64,000 bases of DNA from assembly GCA_963810815.1 (NCBI GenBank), contig CAWEPB010000007.1:248001-312000 (forward strand), in the 5' to 3' direction. Under the pieces are notes generated by a model. It searched no databases. It saw only the letters and a program-made list of their open reading frames with translations, and was not told where the DNA came from. Positions 52,907-61,465 of the stretch are shown one piece after another (within the stretch, counting starts at the first letter, position 1; each line of letters begins with the position of its first letter). The translations under genes and the position numbers were made by a program. Source of the DNA: CAVQWT01 sp963810815. Its GTDB lineage: Bacteria > Pseudomonadota > Gammaproteobacteria > Burkholderiales > Casimicrobiaceae.

Positions 52907-53155
52907 TGGGGTCAGGTCGAATTCTGGCCAGGGACGTCCGTTCGACGATCGGCAACGACCGTCGGCGATCTGGGGCCGCGGGGCCGGAACCCCGCGGCCA
53001 GCGGCATGGGTTCGCGAACATGCTGGACCCTTTGGCGACCGTTCGCCATCCTCCATTGGTCTGATGGCGGACGCGGCCCGAACGGGCTTCAATACCGCAT
53101 GGACGATGGCCGCGGGTGGGAGGAGGGTGGTTGACCTGAATTCGACCTGACCCCA
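52907..53155. mobile_element. 249-bp inverted-repeat element (REP/MITE-like), copy 2
   Basis: The arms (52907-52930 and 53132-53155) match at 22 of 24 positions and share GGGGTCAGGTCGAATT with copy 1. The interior of about 200 bases has no gene and makes up most of the gap between dps and dtd. It holds a perfect 9-bp stem GCCGCGGGG/CCCCGCGGC at 52975-52998. Near the right end TGGACGATGGCCGC recalls TGGACGATACCGC in copy 1, so part of the interior may be conserved. Confidence 0.75.
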
Positions 53156-53185
53156 GCGCGACCCCAGCGCGCCCCCGGCGCGGGG

Positions 53186-53638
53186 TCACTCCCGGAGCCG
53201 GGTGTCGAGCCAGATCGTCACCGGACCGTCGTTGACGAGACGCACCGCCATGTCGGCGCCGAACTCGCCGGTCGGCACCGGGCGGCCGAGTTCGCGCGCA
53301 AGCGCCGCGACGAAGTCGTCGAAGCGCGGCTGCGCGAGTTCGGGCGGCGCGGCGCCCGACCACGATGGCCGGGCGCCCTTGCGGGTCGAGGCGAACAGCG
53401 TGAACTGGCTGACCGCGAGCACGTCGCCGCCGCTGTCGCGCACCGACCGGTTCATCACGCCGGCGTCGTCGGCGAAGATGCGCAGGGCGATGATCTTGCG
53501 TGCGAGCCAGTCGCGATCGTCGTCGGTGTCGTCGGCCGCCATGCCCGCCAGCACCAGCAGGCCCGGACCGATCGCGCCGACGACGCGCCCGGCGACCTCC
53601 ACCCGCGCCTCGCGAACCCGCTGGATCAGCGCGCGCAC
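53186..53638 (-). CDS. dtd: D-aminoacyl-tRNA deacylase Dtd
   Basis: A 150-residue proofreading enzyme that removes D-amino acids and glycine from mischarged tRNA. The active site is formed by SQFTLFAST (near residue 78) and NDGPVTIWLDT with the Gly-Pro cross-subunit motif (near 136). MRALIQRVREARVEVAG at the start is typical, from GTG 53638, four bases after the stop of the upstream gene. The usual length is about 145-150. Confidence 0.93.
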   Translation of the reverse strand: MRALIQRVREARVEVAGRVVGAIGPGLLVLAGMAADDTDDDRDWLARKIIALRIFADDAGVMNRSVRDSGGDVLAVSQFTLFASTRKGARPSWSGAAPPELAQPRFDDFVAALARELGRPVPTGEFGADMAVRLVNDGPVTIWLDTRLRE

Positions 53639-53642
53639 GGCG

Positions 53643-54192
53643 TCACTTCTTGACCACCTTGCGGTCGATCTCGACCAGCACACCGTTGGCGACGATCAGC
53701 GTCGTGATCGTCTCGGGGTCTCCCGGCGCCGGAAGGTAGGTCCATCGGGCATGCCGGGTGCCCTTGCCGCCGGCGCGGGTGTCCGGCTCGCCCAGCCGTG
53801 CCAGCACCTCGCCCTGCGACATGCCGGCGCGCAGGTGGGCGCGTTCCGCGGCGTCGCCGCGGCGGGTCGACTTCACGGGCCTGGTGCCCTGCGTCGCGCG
53901 CGCGTCGGCGGCGGTGCGCGCTTCGACCGGCGCAGCGCGCACCGTGCCGGTGGTCTTGCCGGGCAGGATCAGACAGTGGCGGCGGGTCGTCGGAAAAGTT
54001 GCGCAGCTCGCGCCCGGCGGGGCAGGGGGCCTCCTGATAGACCGGAACCCCGCCTTCGCCGACGCACTTGAACACGCTGCCCTGCGCCAGCGGAGGCAAC
54101 ACCGCCGCGAGCACGGTGGCGGCGAACCCGGCCCTGAGCCACGCCCATGCGCATGGCGCGGCATCCGGCGAGGATCGGGGCGATCGGATCAT
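53643..54192 (-). CDS. DUF4124 domain protein, frameshifted
   Basis: An exported protein. The first frame gives a signal segment (WLRAGFAATVLAAVLPPLAQG) and a DUF4124 domain with FKCVGEGGVPVYQEAPCPAG. After NFSDDPPP near 53985 the frame is lost, and the rest continues one base on with LILPGKTTGTVRAAPVEA, ending in a SmpA-like segment MSQGEVLARLGEPDTRAGG and ITTLIVANGVLVEIDRKV. One extra base accounts for the break. DUF4124 is a small periplasmic domain of unknown role often joined to other envelope domains. The ATG at 54192 is uncertain. Confidence 0.65.
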
Positions 54193-54437
54193 GAGGACGG
54201 TCGGCTTGAAAGTTGGCTCGAAAGTCGGCTCGAAGACTGGCTCGTGAGGCGGCCCGAACGCCGGCCGACGGGGCGGCGCGGAAGCCGGCTGCGCCGACGG
54301 CGGGCGGCCCCGGCCGCAGGCGCCGTCTCGGCCACCGTCTCGGCCGCCCGCCCGGCCGCCATCCCGGCCTGGTGGGCGCAGGCATTACCATACCGCTTTT
54401 CGCCGCCGCGCGAACTCGACCGTTCGATCGATCCCCG

Positions 54438-55629
54438 ATGAGCCCCTATTTCCGCCATGCCGCCGCCGCCCGCGTGCAGGACATCGCGCCGTTCCACGTG
54501 ATGGAGGTGCAGACCGCCGCGCGCGCGCTCGAGGCGGCGGGGCGCAACGTCGTCCATCTCGAAATCGGCGAGCCCGATTTCCCGACGCCGCCGCAGGTGG
54601 TCGCCGCCGCGCAGGCGGCGCTCGCCGGCGGCAACGTCTTCTACACGTCCGCGCTGGGCCTGCCGGCGCTGCGCGAGGCGATCGCCCGGCACTACGCCGA
54701 CCGCTACGGCGTGCGCATCGCGCCGGAGCGGGTCATCGTCACCGCCGGGTCGTCGGCGGCGCTGCTGCTGGTGATGGCGCTGCTGGTGGATCGCGACGAG
54801 CGGGTCCTGATGTCGGACCCGGGCTACCCCTGCAACCGGCATTTCGTCCGCGTGCTCGAGGGCGAGCCGGTCGGCATCCCGGTCGGTGCGGACACGCGGT
54901 ATCAGCTCTCCGCTGCGCTGATCGAGCAGCACTGGACCGAGGGCACCCGCGCCGCGCTGATCGCCTCGCCCTCCAACCCGACCGGCACCGAAGTGCCGCC
55001 CGAGGAGATGGCTCGCATCGCCACCACGGTGGCGCGACTCGGCGGCAGACTGGTCGTCGACGAGATCTACCTGGGCCTGACCTACGACGGCATCGCGCGA
55101 TCGGTGCTCGACGTCGCCGGAGCGCACGCCGACGACCTCTTCGTCGTGTCGAGCTTCTCGAAGTACTTCAACATGACCGGTTGGCGGCTGGGCTGGATCA
55201 TTGCGCCCGAGCGCCACGTCCGCGATCTGGAGAAGCTCGCGCAGAACCTCTACATCTCGCCGGCGACGGTGTCGCAGCACGCGGCGCTGGCGTGCTTCCA
55301 GCCGGACACGCTGGCGCTGCTGGAAACGCGCCGGCTCGAATTCGCCGCGCGGCGCGACCTGCTGGTGCCCTGCGCTGCGGCAGCTCGGATTCGGGATTCC
55401 GGTCTCGCCGTCGGGCGGCTTCTTCGTCTACGCCGACAGCTCGCGTTTCGCCGCCGACAGCCAGGTGTTCTGCCGCGACGTCCTCGCGGCGACCGGTGTC
55501 GCGATCACGCCCGGCGTCGATTTCGGCACGCACCGCGCGCACCAGCACGTGCGCTTCGCCTACACCGTCTCGCGCGACAAGCTCGGGGACGGCCTGGCGC
55601 GGCTGGCGCGCCATCTCGGGGGACCGTGA
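54438..55629 (+). CDS. PLP-dependent aminotransferase, frameshifted
   Basis: A class I/II aminotransferase of the AspC/AlaT type. GEPDFPTPPQVV near residue 40, NPTGTEVPPEEM near 179, DEIYLGLTYDG near 208 and the PLP lysine in SSFSKYFNMTGWRLGW near 236 are in order. Near 55370 the frame shifts; one base on it continues LRQLGFGIPVSPSGGFFVYA and HQHVRFAY, with the carboxylate Arg in VRF, to the stop at 55629. One extra C in the CCC run explains it. The stop overlaps the GTG of the next gene. Confidence 0.82.
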
Positions 55630-56747
55630 GCGCCCCGCGCGCCGGCATCCGTGCTGCGGCGCTGGCGATCGCCGCCGCCGGCCTGGTCGGCGGCTGCGGA
55701 TTCGCGGACACCGCGGGCTTCTATTGGCAGGGCGCCGTCGGCCAGGCCGACCTGCTGCGGCGCGCGAAACCGCTCGACGAAGCCGCCGCGGCCACCGACG
55801 ATCCGGCGCTGAAGGCACGGCTCGAGCGCGTGCGGTCGATCCGCGCGTTCGCGTCGCATGAACTCGCGCTGCCGGACAACGCGACGTTCACCCGCTACGC
55901 CGACATCGGCCGGCCGTTCGTCGTGTGGAACGTGTTCGCGGCGCCGCCGCTGGCGCTCGAGGCGCGCGCGTGGTGCTTCCCCGTCGCCGGCTGCGTCAAT
56001 TACCGCGGGTACTTCAGCGAGGACGACGCGCGCGCCGAGGCGGCGCGGCTCGCCGGGCAGGGCGACGACGTGCACGTCGGCGGCGTGCCGGCGTACTCGA
56101 CGCTGGGCTGGCTCGACGATCCGGTGCTGTCGTCGTTCGTCCGCTGGCGCGAGACCGAGCTCGCCCGCATCATGTTCCACGAACTCGCCCACCAGGTCGT
56201 CTACGTCAGGGACGACACGTCGTTCAACGAAAGCTTCGCCGTCGCGGTCGAGGAGGTCGGACTCCAGCGCTGGCTGGCCGCGCAGTCCGGACGTCCGGAC
56301 CACGCGCAGCTCGTCGCCGACGCCGCGCGCTCCGAGCGCCTGCGTGGCGACTTCCGCGGCCTCGTCGCAACCACGCGCGAAAGGCTCGAGCGGCTGTACG
56401 CCGGCGACGCCCCCGACGCCGCCAAGCTCGAAGCGAAGGCGGCGGTCTTCACCGCGATGCGCGCCGACTACGACCGGATGAAGGCCGGCTGGGACGGCGT
56501 GCCCGCGTTCGATCGCTGGTTCGCCACCGGCGCCAACAACGCCGGCATCCTCGCGGTCGGCCTGTACACCGACCGCGTGCCGGCGTTCCGCGCGCTGCTC
56601 GCCGCCGAAGCGGGCGACCTGCCCCGGTTCTACGCGCGGGTGAGCGCGCTGGCGGCGCTGCCCAAGGCCGAGCGGAACGCGGCGCTCGCCAGCCTCGAAC
56701 GCGGGGCGGAAGGCGCCGCCGGAGCCGCGGCCGCCGGCGGCAGCTAG
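55626..56747 (+). CDS. Putative zinc aminopeptidase (PF10023-like) lipoprotein
   Basis: A 373-residue exported protein. The lipobox VGGC near residue 24 follows a hydrophobic segment, so it is probably a lipoprotein. FYWQGAVGQADLLRRAKPLDE and RAFASHELALPDNATFTRYADI are typical of the Aminopep family, and MFHELAHQVVYVRDDTSFNE contains HELAH and the Glu of a zincin site. GTG 55626 overlaps the aminotransferase stop (GTGA). Its substrates are not known. Confidence 0.8.
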   Translation: MSAPRAGIRAAALAIAAAGLVGGCGFADTAGFYWQGAVGQADLLRRAKPLDEAAAATDDPALKARLERVRSIRAFASHELALPDNATFTRYADIGRPFVVWNVFAAPPLALEARAWCFPVAGCVNYRGYFSEDDARAEAARLAGQGDDVHVGGVPAYSTLGWLDDPVLSSFVRWRETELARIMFHELAHQVVYVRDDTSFNESFAVAVEEVGLQRWLAAQSGRPDHAQLVADAARSERLRGDFRGLVATTRERLERLYAGDAPDAAKLEAKAAVFTAMRADYDRMKAGWDGVPAFDRWFATGANNAGILAVGLYTDRVPAFRALLAAEAGDLPRFYARVSALAALPKAERNAALASLERGAEGAAGAAAAGGS

Positions 56748-57007
56748 CGCGGAAAGCCGTCGTCCCATCCGGCCTCGCCGTTCCTCGACACCGCGCCGGG
56801 GTGCAGGCCGATGTCGAGCAGCTCGCGCTCGCTCATCCCGGCGAGCTGCCTCCGATCGTCGGCGGCCTTGTTCCGGGCGGTGATCCACGCGTCGACGCGC
56901 ATCGCGATCGCACGCAGCGCGACGGCGCTGGCGTGGAGTACCAACCCGATCGACGGCGGCGCCGAGGCGTCCGGATGGCGGGCAACGGTCGTGTTCATCG
57001 TGTTCAT
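56744..57007 (-). CDS. DUF1127 protein
   Basis: An 87-residue protein. The DUF1127 motif RRQLAGMSERELLDIGL lies near residues 52-68, followed by a short tail. Such small basic proteins bind RNA or control metabolic and stress genes in alpha- and betaproteobacteria. The ATG at 57007 or 56998 may be used. It is divergent from the LysR gene at 57102, as often seen, and its end overlaps the convergent aminopeptidase gene by four bases. Confidence 0.75.
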   Translation of the reverse strand: MNTMNTTVARHPDASAPPSIGLVLHASAVALRAIAMRVDAWITARNKAADDRRQLAGMSERELLDIGLHPGAVSRNGEAGWDDGFPR

Positions 57008-57101
57008 CGCGTCCTCGCATGGCGTGTGTCGACGCTGGTAAGATTATCGGGACAGTCTTTGCCTTGGAATCGAATTGTTCTGACCATCCTGGTAAGGAAA
57101 A

Positions 57102-58067
57102 ATGTCCAAGCACCCGCGCCTGCCCCTCAACACGCTGACGGCGTTCCGCGCCGTCGCCGAGCTCGAGAACCTGCGCGCCGCCGCGGAAATCCTGCACCTG
57201 ACGCACAGCGCGGTGAGCCAGCAGATCCGGGGCCTCGAGGAGGGCCTCGGTTTCGAGCTGTTCGAACGGCGCGGACGCCGCGTGGTACTCAATCCGGCCG
57301 GCCAGGCGCTGCTGCGCAGCGTCCAGTCCGCGCTGGCGCAGCTCGACGACGGGGTGCAGGCCGCCGCCGCCGCGCGCGGCGAGGCGCAGCGGCTGCGCGT
57401 GACGGTGCTGCCCTCGTTCGCCAACCGGTGGCTGCTGCCGCGGATCGTCCGCTGGCGCGAACGGCATCCGACGCTGGCGCTGGAGATCGACGCTTCGATC
57501 CGCACCGTCGACCTGCTGCGCGAGGGCTTCCAGGCGGCAGTGCGCGAGGGCAGGGGCCCGTGGCCGGGACTCGTGTCGGAGCGCCTGTTCGACCAGCCCC
57601 CGATCATCCTGGTCGGCTCGCCTTCGGCCGCACGGCGCCTCGAAGGCGCGCCGCCGGAGGCGCTGGCGCGGGAACCGCTGCTCGGCGACGCCGAGCTGTG
57701 GGACGCGTGGTTCGCAGCGGCGGGCCTGTCGACGCGCGTGCGGACCGTCGCGGTGTTCAACGACGCCGGGCTGATGCTGCAGGCGGCGGAGCAGAACCTC
57801 GGCCTGGCGCTGTCGCGCGAACTGCTCGCGGCGGACGCGGTCTGCGACGGCCGGCTGGTGAAGCTGTCGCCGATCGCGATCACGCATCCGGACGCGCAGC
57901 CGTACCATCTCCTCTACCCGCCGAACCTGCGCGACTGGCCGCCGCTGGTCTCGCTGCGGCAGTGGCTGCACGACGAGCTGGCCCGCTCCCAGCAGGCGCT
58001 GCACCCGCCGCCCGCCGCGGCCGCGGCGCCGGGCCCGCGCATCGAGGGCGGCGCCCAAGTCGTCTGA
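57102..58067 (+). CDS. LysR-family regulator, GcvA-like
   Basis: A 321-residue LysR regulator. The N-terminal PLNTLTAFRAVAELENLRAAA and LTHSAVSQQIRGLEEGLGFELF (residues 8-50) form the winged helix-turn-helix of the GcvA group. An effector domain follows from LRVTVLPSFANRWLLPRI to about 295, then a Pro/Ala tail. It is divergent from the DUF1127 gene and probably controls it; the 94-bp gap carries two GGTAAG copies and AT-rich DNA but no operator I can define. Confidence 0.85.
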   Translation: MSKHPRLPLNTLTAFRAVAELENLRAAAEILHLTHSAVSQQIRGLEEGLGFELFERRGRRVVLNPAGQALLRSVQSALAQLDDGVQAAAAARGEAQRLRVTVLPSFANRWLLPRIVRWRERHPTLALEIDASIRTVDLLREGFQAAVREGRGPWPGLVSERLFDQPPIILVGSPSAARRLEGAPPEALAREPLLGDAELWDAWFAAAGLSTRVRTVAVFNDAGLMLQAAEQNLGLALSRELLAADAVCDGRLVKLSPIAITHPDAQPYHLLYPPNLRDWPPLVSLRQWLHDELARSQQALHPPPAAAAAPGPRIEGGAQVV

Positions 58068-58165
58068 AAAAGCGGGGAAAGTGATGCCGGACTCCGGCGG
58101 CCCGGCGCGCCCGGACCCCGTGCCGCGGCCGCGGGTGCGTTCTGGCGCCATGGCAAAAACCCGGC

Positions 58166-58171
58166 TATAAT
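58166..58171 (+). promoter_or_regulatory. Consensus -10 box of the rpsF operon
   Basis: TATAAT at 58166-58171 is a perfect -10 box, 100 bases before rpsF. The -35 region at normal spacing is poor, so recognition probably depends on the -10. Confidence 0.55.
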
Positions 58172-58185
58172 CATCGGCTTCCCTT

Positions 58186-58211
58186 GCCACACCCGCCGCA
58201 GACGGGGTGGC
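58186..58211 (+). promoter_or_regulatory. Possible S6:S18 leader hairpin
   Basis: In the transcript leader of rpsF, GCCAC and GTGGC, extended by CCC/GGG, form a stem around a loop containing CCG. rpsF leaders in many bacteria carry a CCG-bearing structure bound by S6:S18 for feedback control. The resemblance is structural and approximate. Confidence 0.4.
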
Positions 58212-58271
58212 CGCCCGCGCAGCCGGATCCGTCCGCGCCTGCGCCTCACACGACCCGAAGGAGTGTTCTGC

Positions 58272-58770
58272 ATGCGTCACTATGAAATCGTCTTCATCGT
58301 GCACCCCGACCAGAGCGAGCAGGTGCCCGCGATGGTCGAGCGGTACCGCGCGATGGTCACGTCGAAGAACGGCCAGATCCACCGGCACGAGGACTGGGGC
58401 CGCCGCCAGATGGCGTACCCGATCGCGAAGGTCCACAAGGCGCACTACGTGCTCATGAACATCGAGTGCGACCAGGAAACGCTGAACGAGCTCGAGCACG
58501 CGTTCAAGTTCAACGACGCCGTCCTGCGCCACCTGATCGTCGCGATGCCCGAAGCGGTCGTCGCGCCGTCGCCGATGCTGAACCCGAGCAAGCCCGCGCG
58601 CGAAGGTCGCGACGGCGAGCGCGGAGATCGTGGCGACCGCGGAGATCGTGGCGACCGTGGCGATCGTCCGCCGCGGGACAGCGACCGCGCCGAGCGCGCT
58701 CCCCGCGAGGTTGCCGCCGGCGCCCGCCCCGGCGGCCGCTCCGGCCGGCGACACCGCGGCCACGGCGTAA
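58272..58770 (+). CDS. rpsF: 30S ribosomal protein S6, apparent frameshift near the end
   Basis: Ribosomal protein S6. MRHYEIVFIVHPDQSEQ at the start, GRRQMAYPIAKVHKAHYVLM and NELEHAFKFNDAVLRHLIV are conserved. A disordered tail of GDR repeats follows, with a perfect 18-bp tandem repeat at 58622-58657. Near 58715 the frame must move by one: then it ends PAPAPAAAPAGDTAATA with TAA at 58770. As read, the frame continues into priB and simulates an S6-PriB fusion. S6 is essentially universal here, so an extra base in the sequence is likely. Confidence 0.88.
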
Positions 58771-58787
58771 AGCGACGCGCGAGCGGC

Positions 58788-59099
58788 GTGCACGGCGCGA
58801 ACCGGCTGACGCTCGACGCCACGCTCACCGAACGCGGCGACCTCCGCTACACGCCGGCCGGCCTCCCCGCCATCGACTGCCTGCTCCGGCACGCATCGAT
58901 GCAGACGGAAGCCGGCGGCGAACGGAAGGTCGAATGCGAGGTGGCTGCGGTGGCGTTCGGCGAAGTCGCGTTGGCGCTGGCGAAGCTGCCGGTGGCGACC
59001 ACGGTGAACGTCGAGGGCTTCCTCGCGCGCCGCTGGCGGACCGGAACGAGCCTCGCGCTGCACGTGGTGAGCTGCGAACGAATTTTCGAACGAGACTGA
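58788..59099 (+). CDS. priB: Primosomal replication protein N (PriB)
   Basis: A 103-residue OB-fold protein that helps PriA restart forks. NRLTLDATLTERGDLRYTPAG and GLPAIDCLLRHASMQTEAGG are typical, and VEGFLARRWRTGTSLALHV closes the fold. GTG 58788 is taken as start, 17 bases after the repaired rpsF stop. The order rpsF-priB-rpsR-rplI is standard in betaproteobacteria. Confidence 0.88.
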   Translation: MHGANRLTLDATLTERGDLRYTPAGLPAIDCLLRHASMQTEAGGERKVECEVAAVAFGEVALALAKLPVATTVNVEGFLARRWRTGTSLALHVVSCERIFERD

Positions 59100-59114
59100 A
59101 CAAAGGAAACGACC

Positions 59115-59405
59115 ATGCCCCGTCCAATGGGTAAAGGCAAGGGCCGCAAAGACGGCAAGAAGCGCGATCGCGGCAATGCGCTGTTCAAGCGGCGCAAGTT
59201 CTGCCGCTTCACCGCCGAAGGCGTGAAGCAGATCGACTACAAGGACGTCGACGTGCTGAAGGACTTCGTCCAGGAAAACGGCAAGATCATGCCGGCGCGC
59301 ATCACCGGCACGAAGGCGCGCTACCAGCGGCAGCTGACCACGGCGATCAAGCGCGCGCGCTTCCTCGCGCTGCTGCCGTACACCGACCTGCACCTGGGGA
59401 AATAG
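59115..59405 (+). CDS. rpsR: 30S ribosomal protein S18
   Basis: A 96-residue ribosomal protein. A basic, Gly/Lys-rich N-terminus precedes the conserved core FKRRKFCRFTAEGVKQIDYKD and ARITGTKARYQRQL. It forms a pair with S6 in the small subunit. AAAGGAAA lies before the ATG. It is 15 bp after priB and three before rplI. Confidence 0.96.
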   Translation: MPRPMGKGKGRKDGKKRDRGNALFKRRKFCRFTAEGVKQIDYKDVDVLKDFVQENGKIMPARITGTKARYQRQLTTAIKRARFLALLPYTDLHLGK

Positions 59406-59408
59406 GCC

Positions 59409-59867
59409 ATGCAGATCATCCTGCTCGAAAAGATCTCCAACGTCGGCAACCTCGGCGACGTCGTCAAGGTGAAGGCCGGGTTCGCCCGCAACTACCTGAT
59501 CCCGCAGGGCAAGGCGAAGCGCGCCACGCCCGACAACCTCAAGGTCATCGAGGCGCAGCGCGCCGAGCTCGAGGCGGCCGCCGCCGCGAAGCTCACGGCC
59601 GCGCAGGAGCTGGCGACCAGGCTCGAAGGGCTGCAGGTGCAGATCACGCAGAAGTCGGGCGTGGACGGCCGCCTGTTCGGATCGGTGACCAACATCGACA
59701 TCGTCGAGGCGCTGAAGGGCCACGGCATCGAGATCGAGAAGTCGGCGATCCGGCTGCCCACGGGTCCGCTGAAGACGGTGGGCGACCACCCGATCAGCGT
59801 CGCGCTGCACACCGACGTCGTGTCGCACATCAGCGTCACCGTGATCGGCGAGACCGTCGGCGCGTAA
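59409..59867 (+). CDS. rplI: 50S ribosomal protein L9
   Basis: A 152-residue ribosomal protein. The N-terminal domain MQIILLEKISNVGNLGDVVKVKAGFARNYLIPQGKA is the L9 signature, joined by the long helix (residues 40-75) to the C-terminal domain with SGVDGRLFGSVTNIDI and HTDVVSHISVTVIGE. It binds 23S rRNA near the L1 stalk. It ends the rpsF operon before a terminator. Confidence 0.96.
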   Translation: MQIILLEKISNVGNLGDVVKVKAGFARNYLIPQGKAKRATPDNLKVIEAQRAELEAAAAAKLTAAQELATRLEGLQVQITQKSGVDGRLFGSVTNIDIVEALKGHGIEIEKSAIRLPTGPLKTVGDHPISVALHTDVVSHISVTVIGETVGA

Positions 59868-59922
59868 TCGGCTCGAAGCGCGTGCGCCGGCGTTGCCGGT
59901 ATGCATCGCGCGGCACGGGCAG

Positions 59923-59951
59923 GGGCCGGTTCGCCGGCCCTTCGCTTTTTT
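59923..59951 (+). terminator. Rho-independent terminator of the rpsF-rplI operon
   Basis: A perfect 7-bp GC stem (GGGCCGG at 59923-59929, CCGGCCC at 59934-59940) with a TTCG tetraloop is followed by TTCGC and then TTTTTT at 59946-59951. It is the clearest intrinsic terminator in the window. Confidence 0.85.
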
Positions 59952-59965
59952 GCGCGGCGTTCGCA

Positions 59966-59993
59966 TTGCGCCGCCGTTGCGCGGCGGTAGAAT
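59966..59993 (+). promoter_or_regulatory. Predicted dnaB promoter
   Basis: TTGCGC at 59966-59971 and TAGAAT at 59988-59993 are spaced by 16 bases, directly after the terminator and 88 bases before dnaB. Confidence 0.5.
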
Positions 59994-60080
59994 CGAAGTC
60001 CCCGGCCGCGATCCGGGCCGCGCGCCCGCGCGACACCGGCGCGCCGCCGTTCCCTCCGCTCCCGACCCCGACCCGACGCC

Positions 60081-61448
60081 GTGCCCGACGACCCGCAACT
60101 CGACGCCCTGAAGCTGCCACCGCACTCGCTCGAAGCCGAGCAGTCGGTGCTGGGCGGCCTGCTGCTCGACAACGAGGCGGTCGACCGCATCGGCGACGTG
60201 CTGGCGCCGAACGACTTCTACAGCGACGCGCACCGGCTGATCTACGACCACGCGACGCGGCTGGTCGCCGACAGCCGGCCCGCCGACGTCGTCACCGTCG
60301 CCGAGTCGCTGCAGGGCGTGCAGAAGCTCGACTACGTCGGCGGCCTCGCCTACCTGGGCGCGCTGGTGCAGAACGTCCCCACGGCCGCCAACATCCGCCA
60401 TTACGCCGCGATCGTCCGCGAGCGCAGCGTGCTGCGGCAGCTCGCCGCCACCGCAGGCGAGATCGCCGATCTCGCGTACAACCCGATGGGCCGCACCGCC
60501 CGCGACGTGCTCGACCAGGCCGAGACCAAGGTCATGCACATCGCCGAGCAGGGCGCGCGCGGCCAGCAGCAGTTCCGCGAGATCGGTTCGCTGCTGTCGG
60601 AGGTCGTCGAGCGCATCGAGGCCCTCTACAGCCGCGACGACCCGTCCGAGGTCACCGGCGTGCCGACGGGCTTCTCGGACCTCGACCGGATGACCTCGGG
60701 CCTGCAGCCGGGCGACCTCGTCGTCGTCGCCGGCCGCCCCAGCATGGGCAAGACCGCGCTCGCCGTGAACATCGGCGAGCACGTCGCGCTGGCGGCCGGG
60801 CTGCCCGTCGTCATCTTCTCGATGGAAATGGGCGCCGCGCAGCTCGCCATGCGCCTGATCGGCTCGGTCGGCAAGCTCGACCAGCACAAGCTTCGCACCG
60901 GGCGCCTTTCCAGCGAGGACTGGGAAAAGCTGACCGTCGCGCTGGGTCGCCTGAACGACGCGCCGATCCTCATCGACGAGACGCCGGCGCTGACGGCGAT
61001 GGAGGTGCGCTCGCGCGCGCGCCGGATGCGGAAACAGTACGGCAAGCTCGGGCTCATCATCGTCGACTACCTGCAGCTGATGCAGGCGTCGTCGACCGGC
61101 GAGAACCGTGCGACCGAGATCTCCGAGATCTCGCGCGGGATGAAGGCGCTGGCCAAGGAGCTGCAGGTGCCGGTGATGGCGCTGTCGCAGCTGAACCGTT
61201 CGCTCGAGCAGCGGCCGAACAAGCGCCCGGTGATGAGCGACCTGCGCGAATCCGGCGCCATCGAGCAGGACGCCGACGTCATCCTGTTCATCTACCGCGA
61301 CGAGGTCTACAACCCGGACTCGCCGGACAAGGGCACCGCGGAAATCATCATCGGCAAGCAGCGCAACGGGCCGATCGGCACCGTGCGCCTGACGTTCCTG
61401 GGCGAGTACACGCGCTTCGAGAACCACGCCACGGCGGGCGGGTACTGA
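60081..61448 (+). CDS. dnaB: Replicative DNA helicase DnaB
   Basis: A 455-residue hexameric helicase that opens DNA at the replication fork. The N-terminal domain shows PHSLEAEQSVLGGLLLDNEA; Walker A is GRPSMGKTALAVN near residue 217, LIIVDYLQLM near 324 is Walker B, and ESGAIEQDADVILFIYRDE near 389 carries the arginine-finger region. GTG 60081 is used as start. It has its own promoter and follows the rpsF operon terminator. A coding region for a SEC-C protein begins 17 bp downstream. Confidence 0.96.
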   Translation: MPDDPQLDALKLPPHSLEAEQSVLGGLLLDNEAVDRIGDVLAPNDFYSDAHRLIYDHATRLVADSRPADVVTVAESLQGVQKLDYVGGLAYLGALVQNVPTAANIRHYAAIVRERSVLRQLAATAGEIADLAYNPMGRTARDVLDQAETKVMHIAEQGARGQQQFREIGSLLSEVVERIEALYSRDDPSEVTGVPTGFSDLDRMTSGLQPGDLVVVAGRPSMGKTALAVNIGEHVALAAGLPVVIFSMEMGAAQLAMRLIGSVGKLDQHKLRTGRLSSEDWEKLTVALGRLNDAPILIDETPALTAMEVRSRARRMRKQYGKLGLIIVDYLQLMQASSTGENRATEISEISRGMKALAKELQVPVMALSQLNRSLEQRPNKRPVMSDLRESGAIEQDADVILFIYRDEVYNPDSPDKGTAEIIIGKQRNGPIGTVRLTFLGEYTRFENHATAGGY

Positions 61449-61465
61449 CGCCGCGCCGCCGCCCC

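Noticed and set aside
52931..53131. Small ORFs inside inverted-repeat element copy 2 (for example 52886-53134)
   Set aside because: They cross the arm and the hairpin, and their products have no family features.
58622..58657. 18-bp tandem repeat considered as a regulatory or phase-variable tract
   Set aside because: It is an in-frame GDR repeat in the disordered S6 tail, and its unit is a multiple of three, so copy changes would not switch the gene.
4113..58770. Programmed +1 frameshifting as the cause of the eight disruptions
   Set aside because: The break sites share no slippery sequence or stop-codon context, and include unrelated genes; extra bases in the sequence are simpler.
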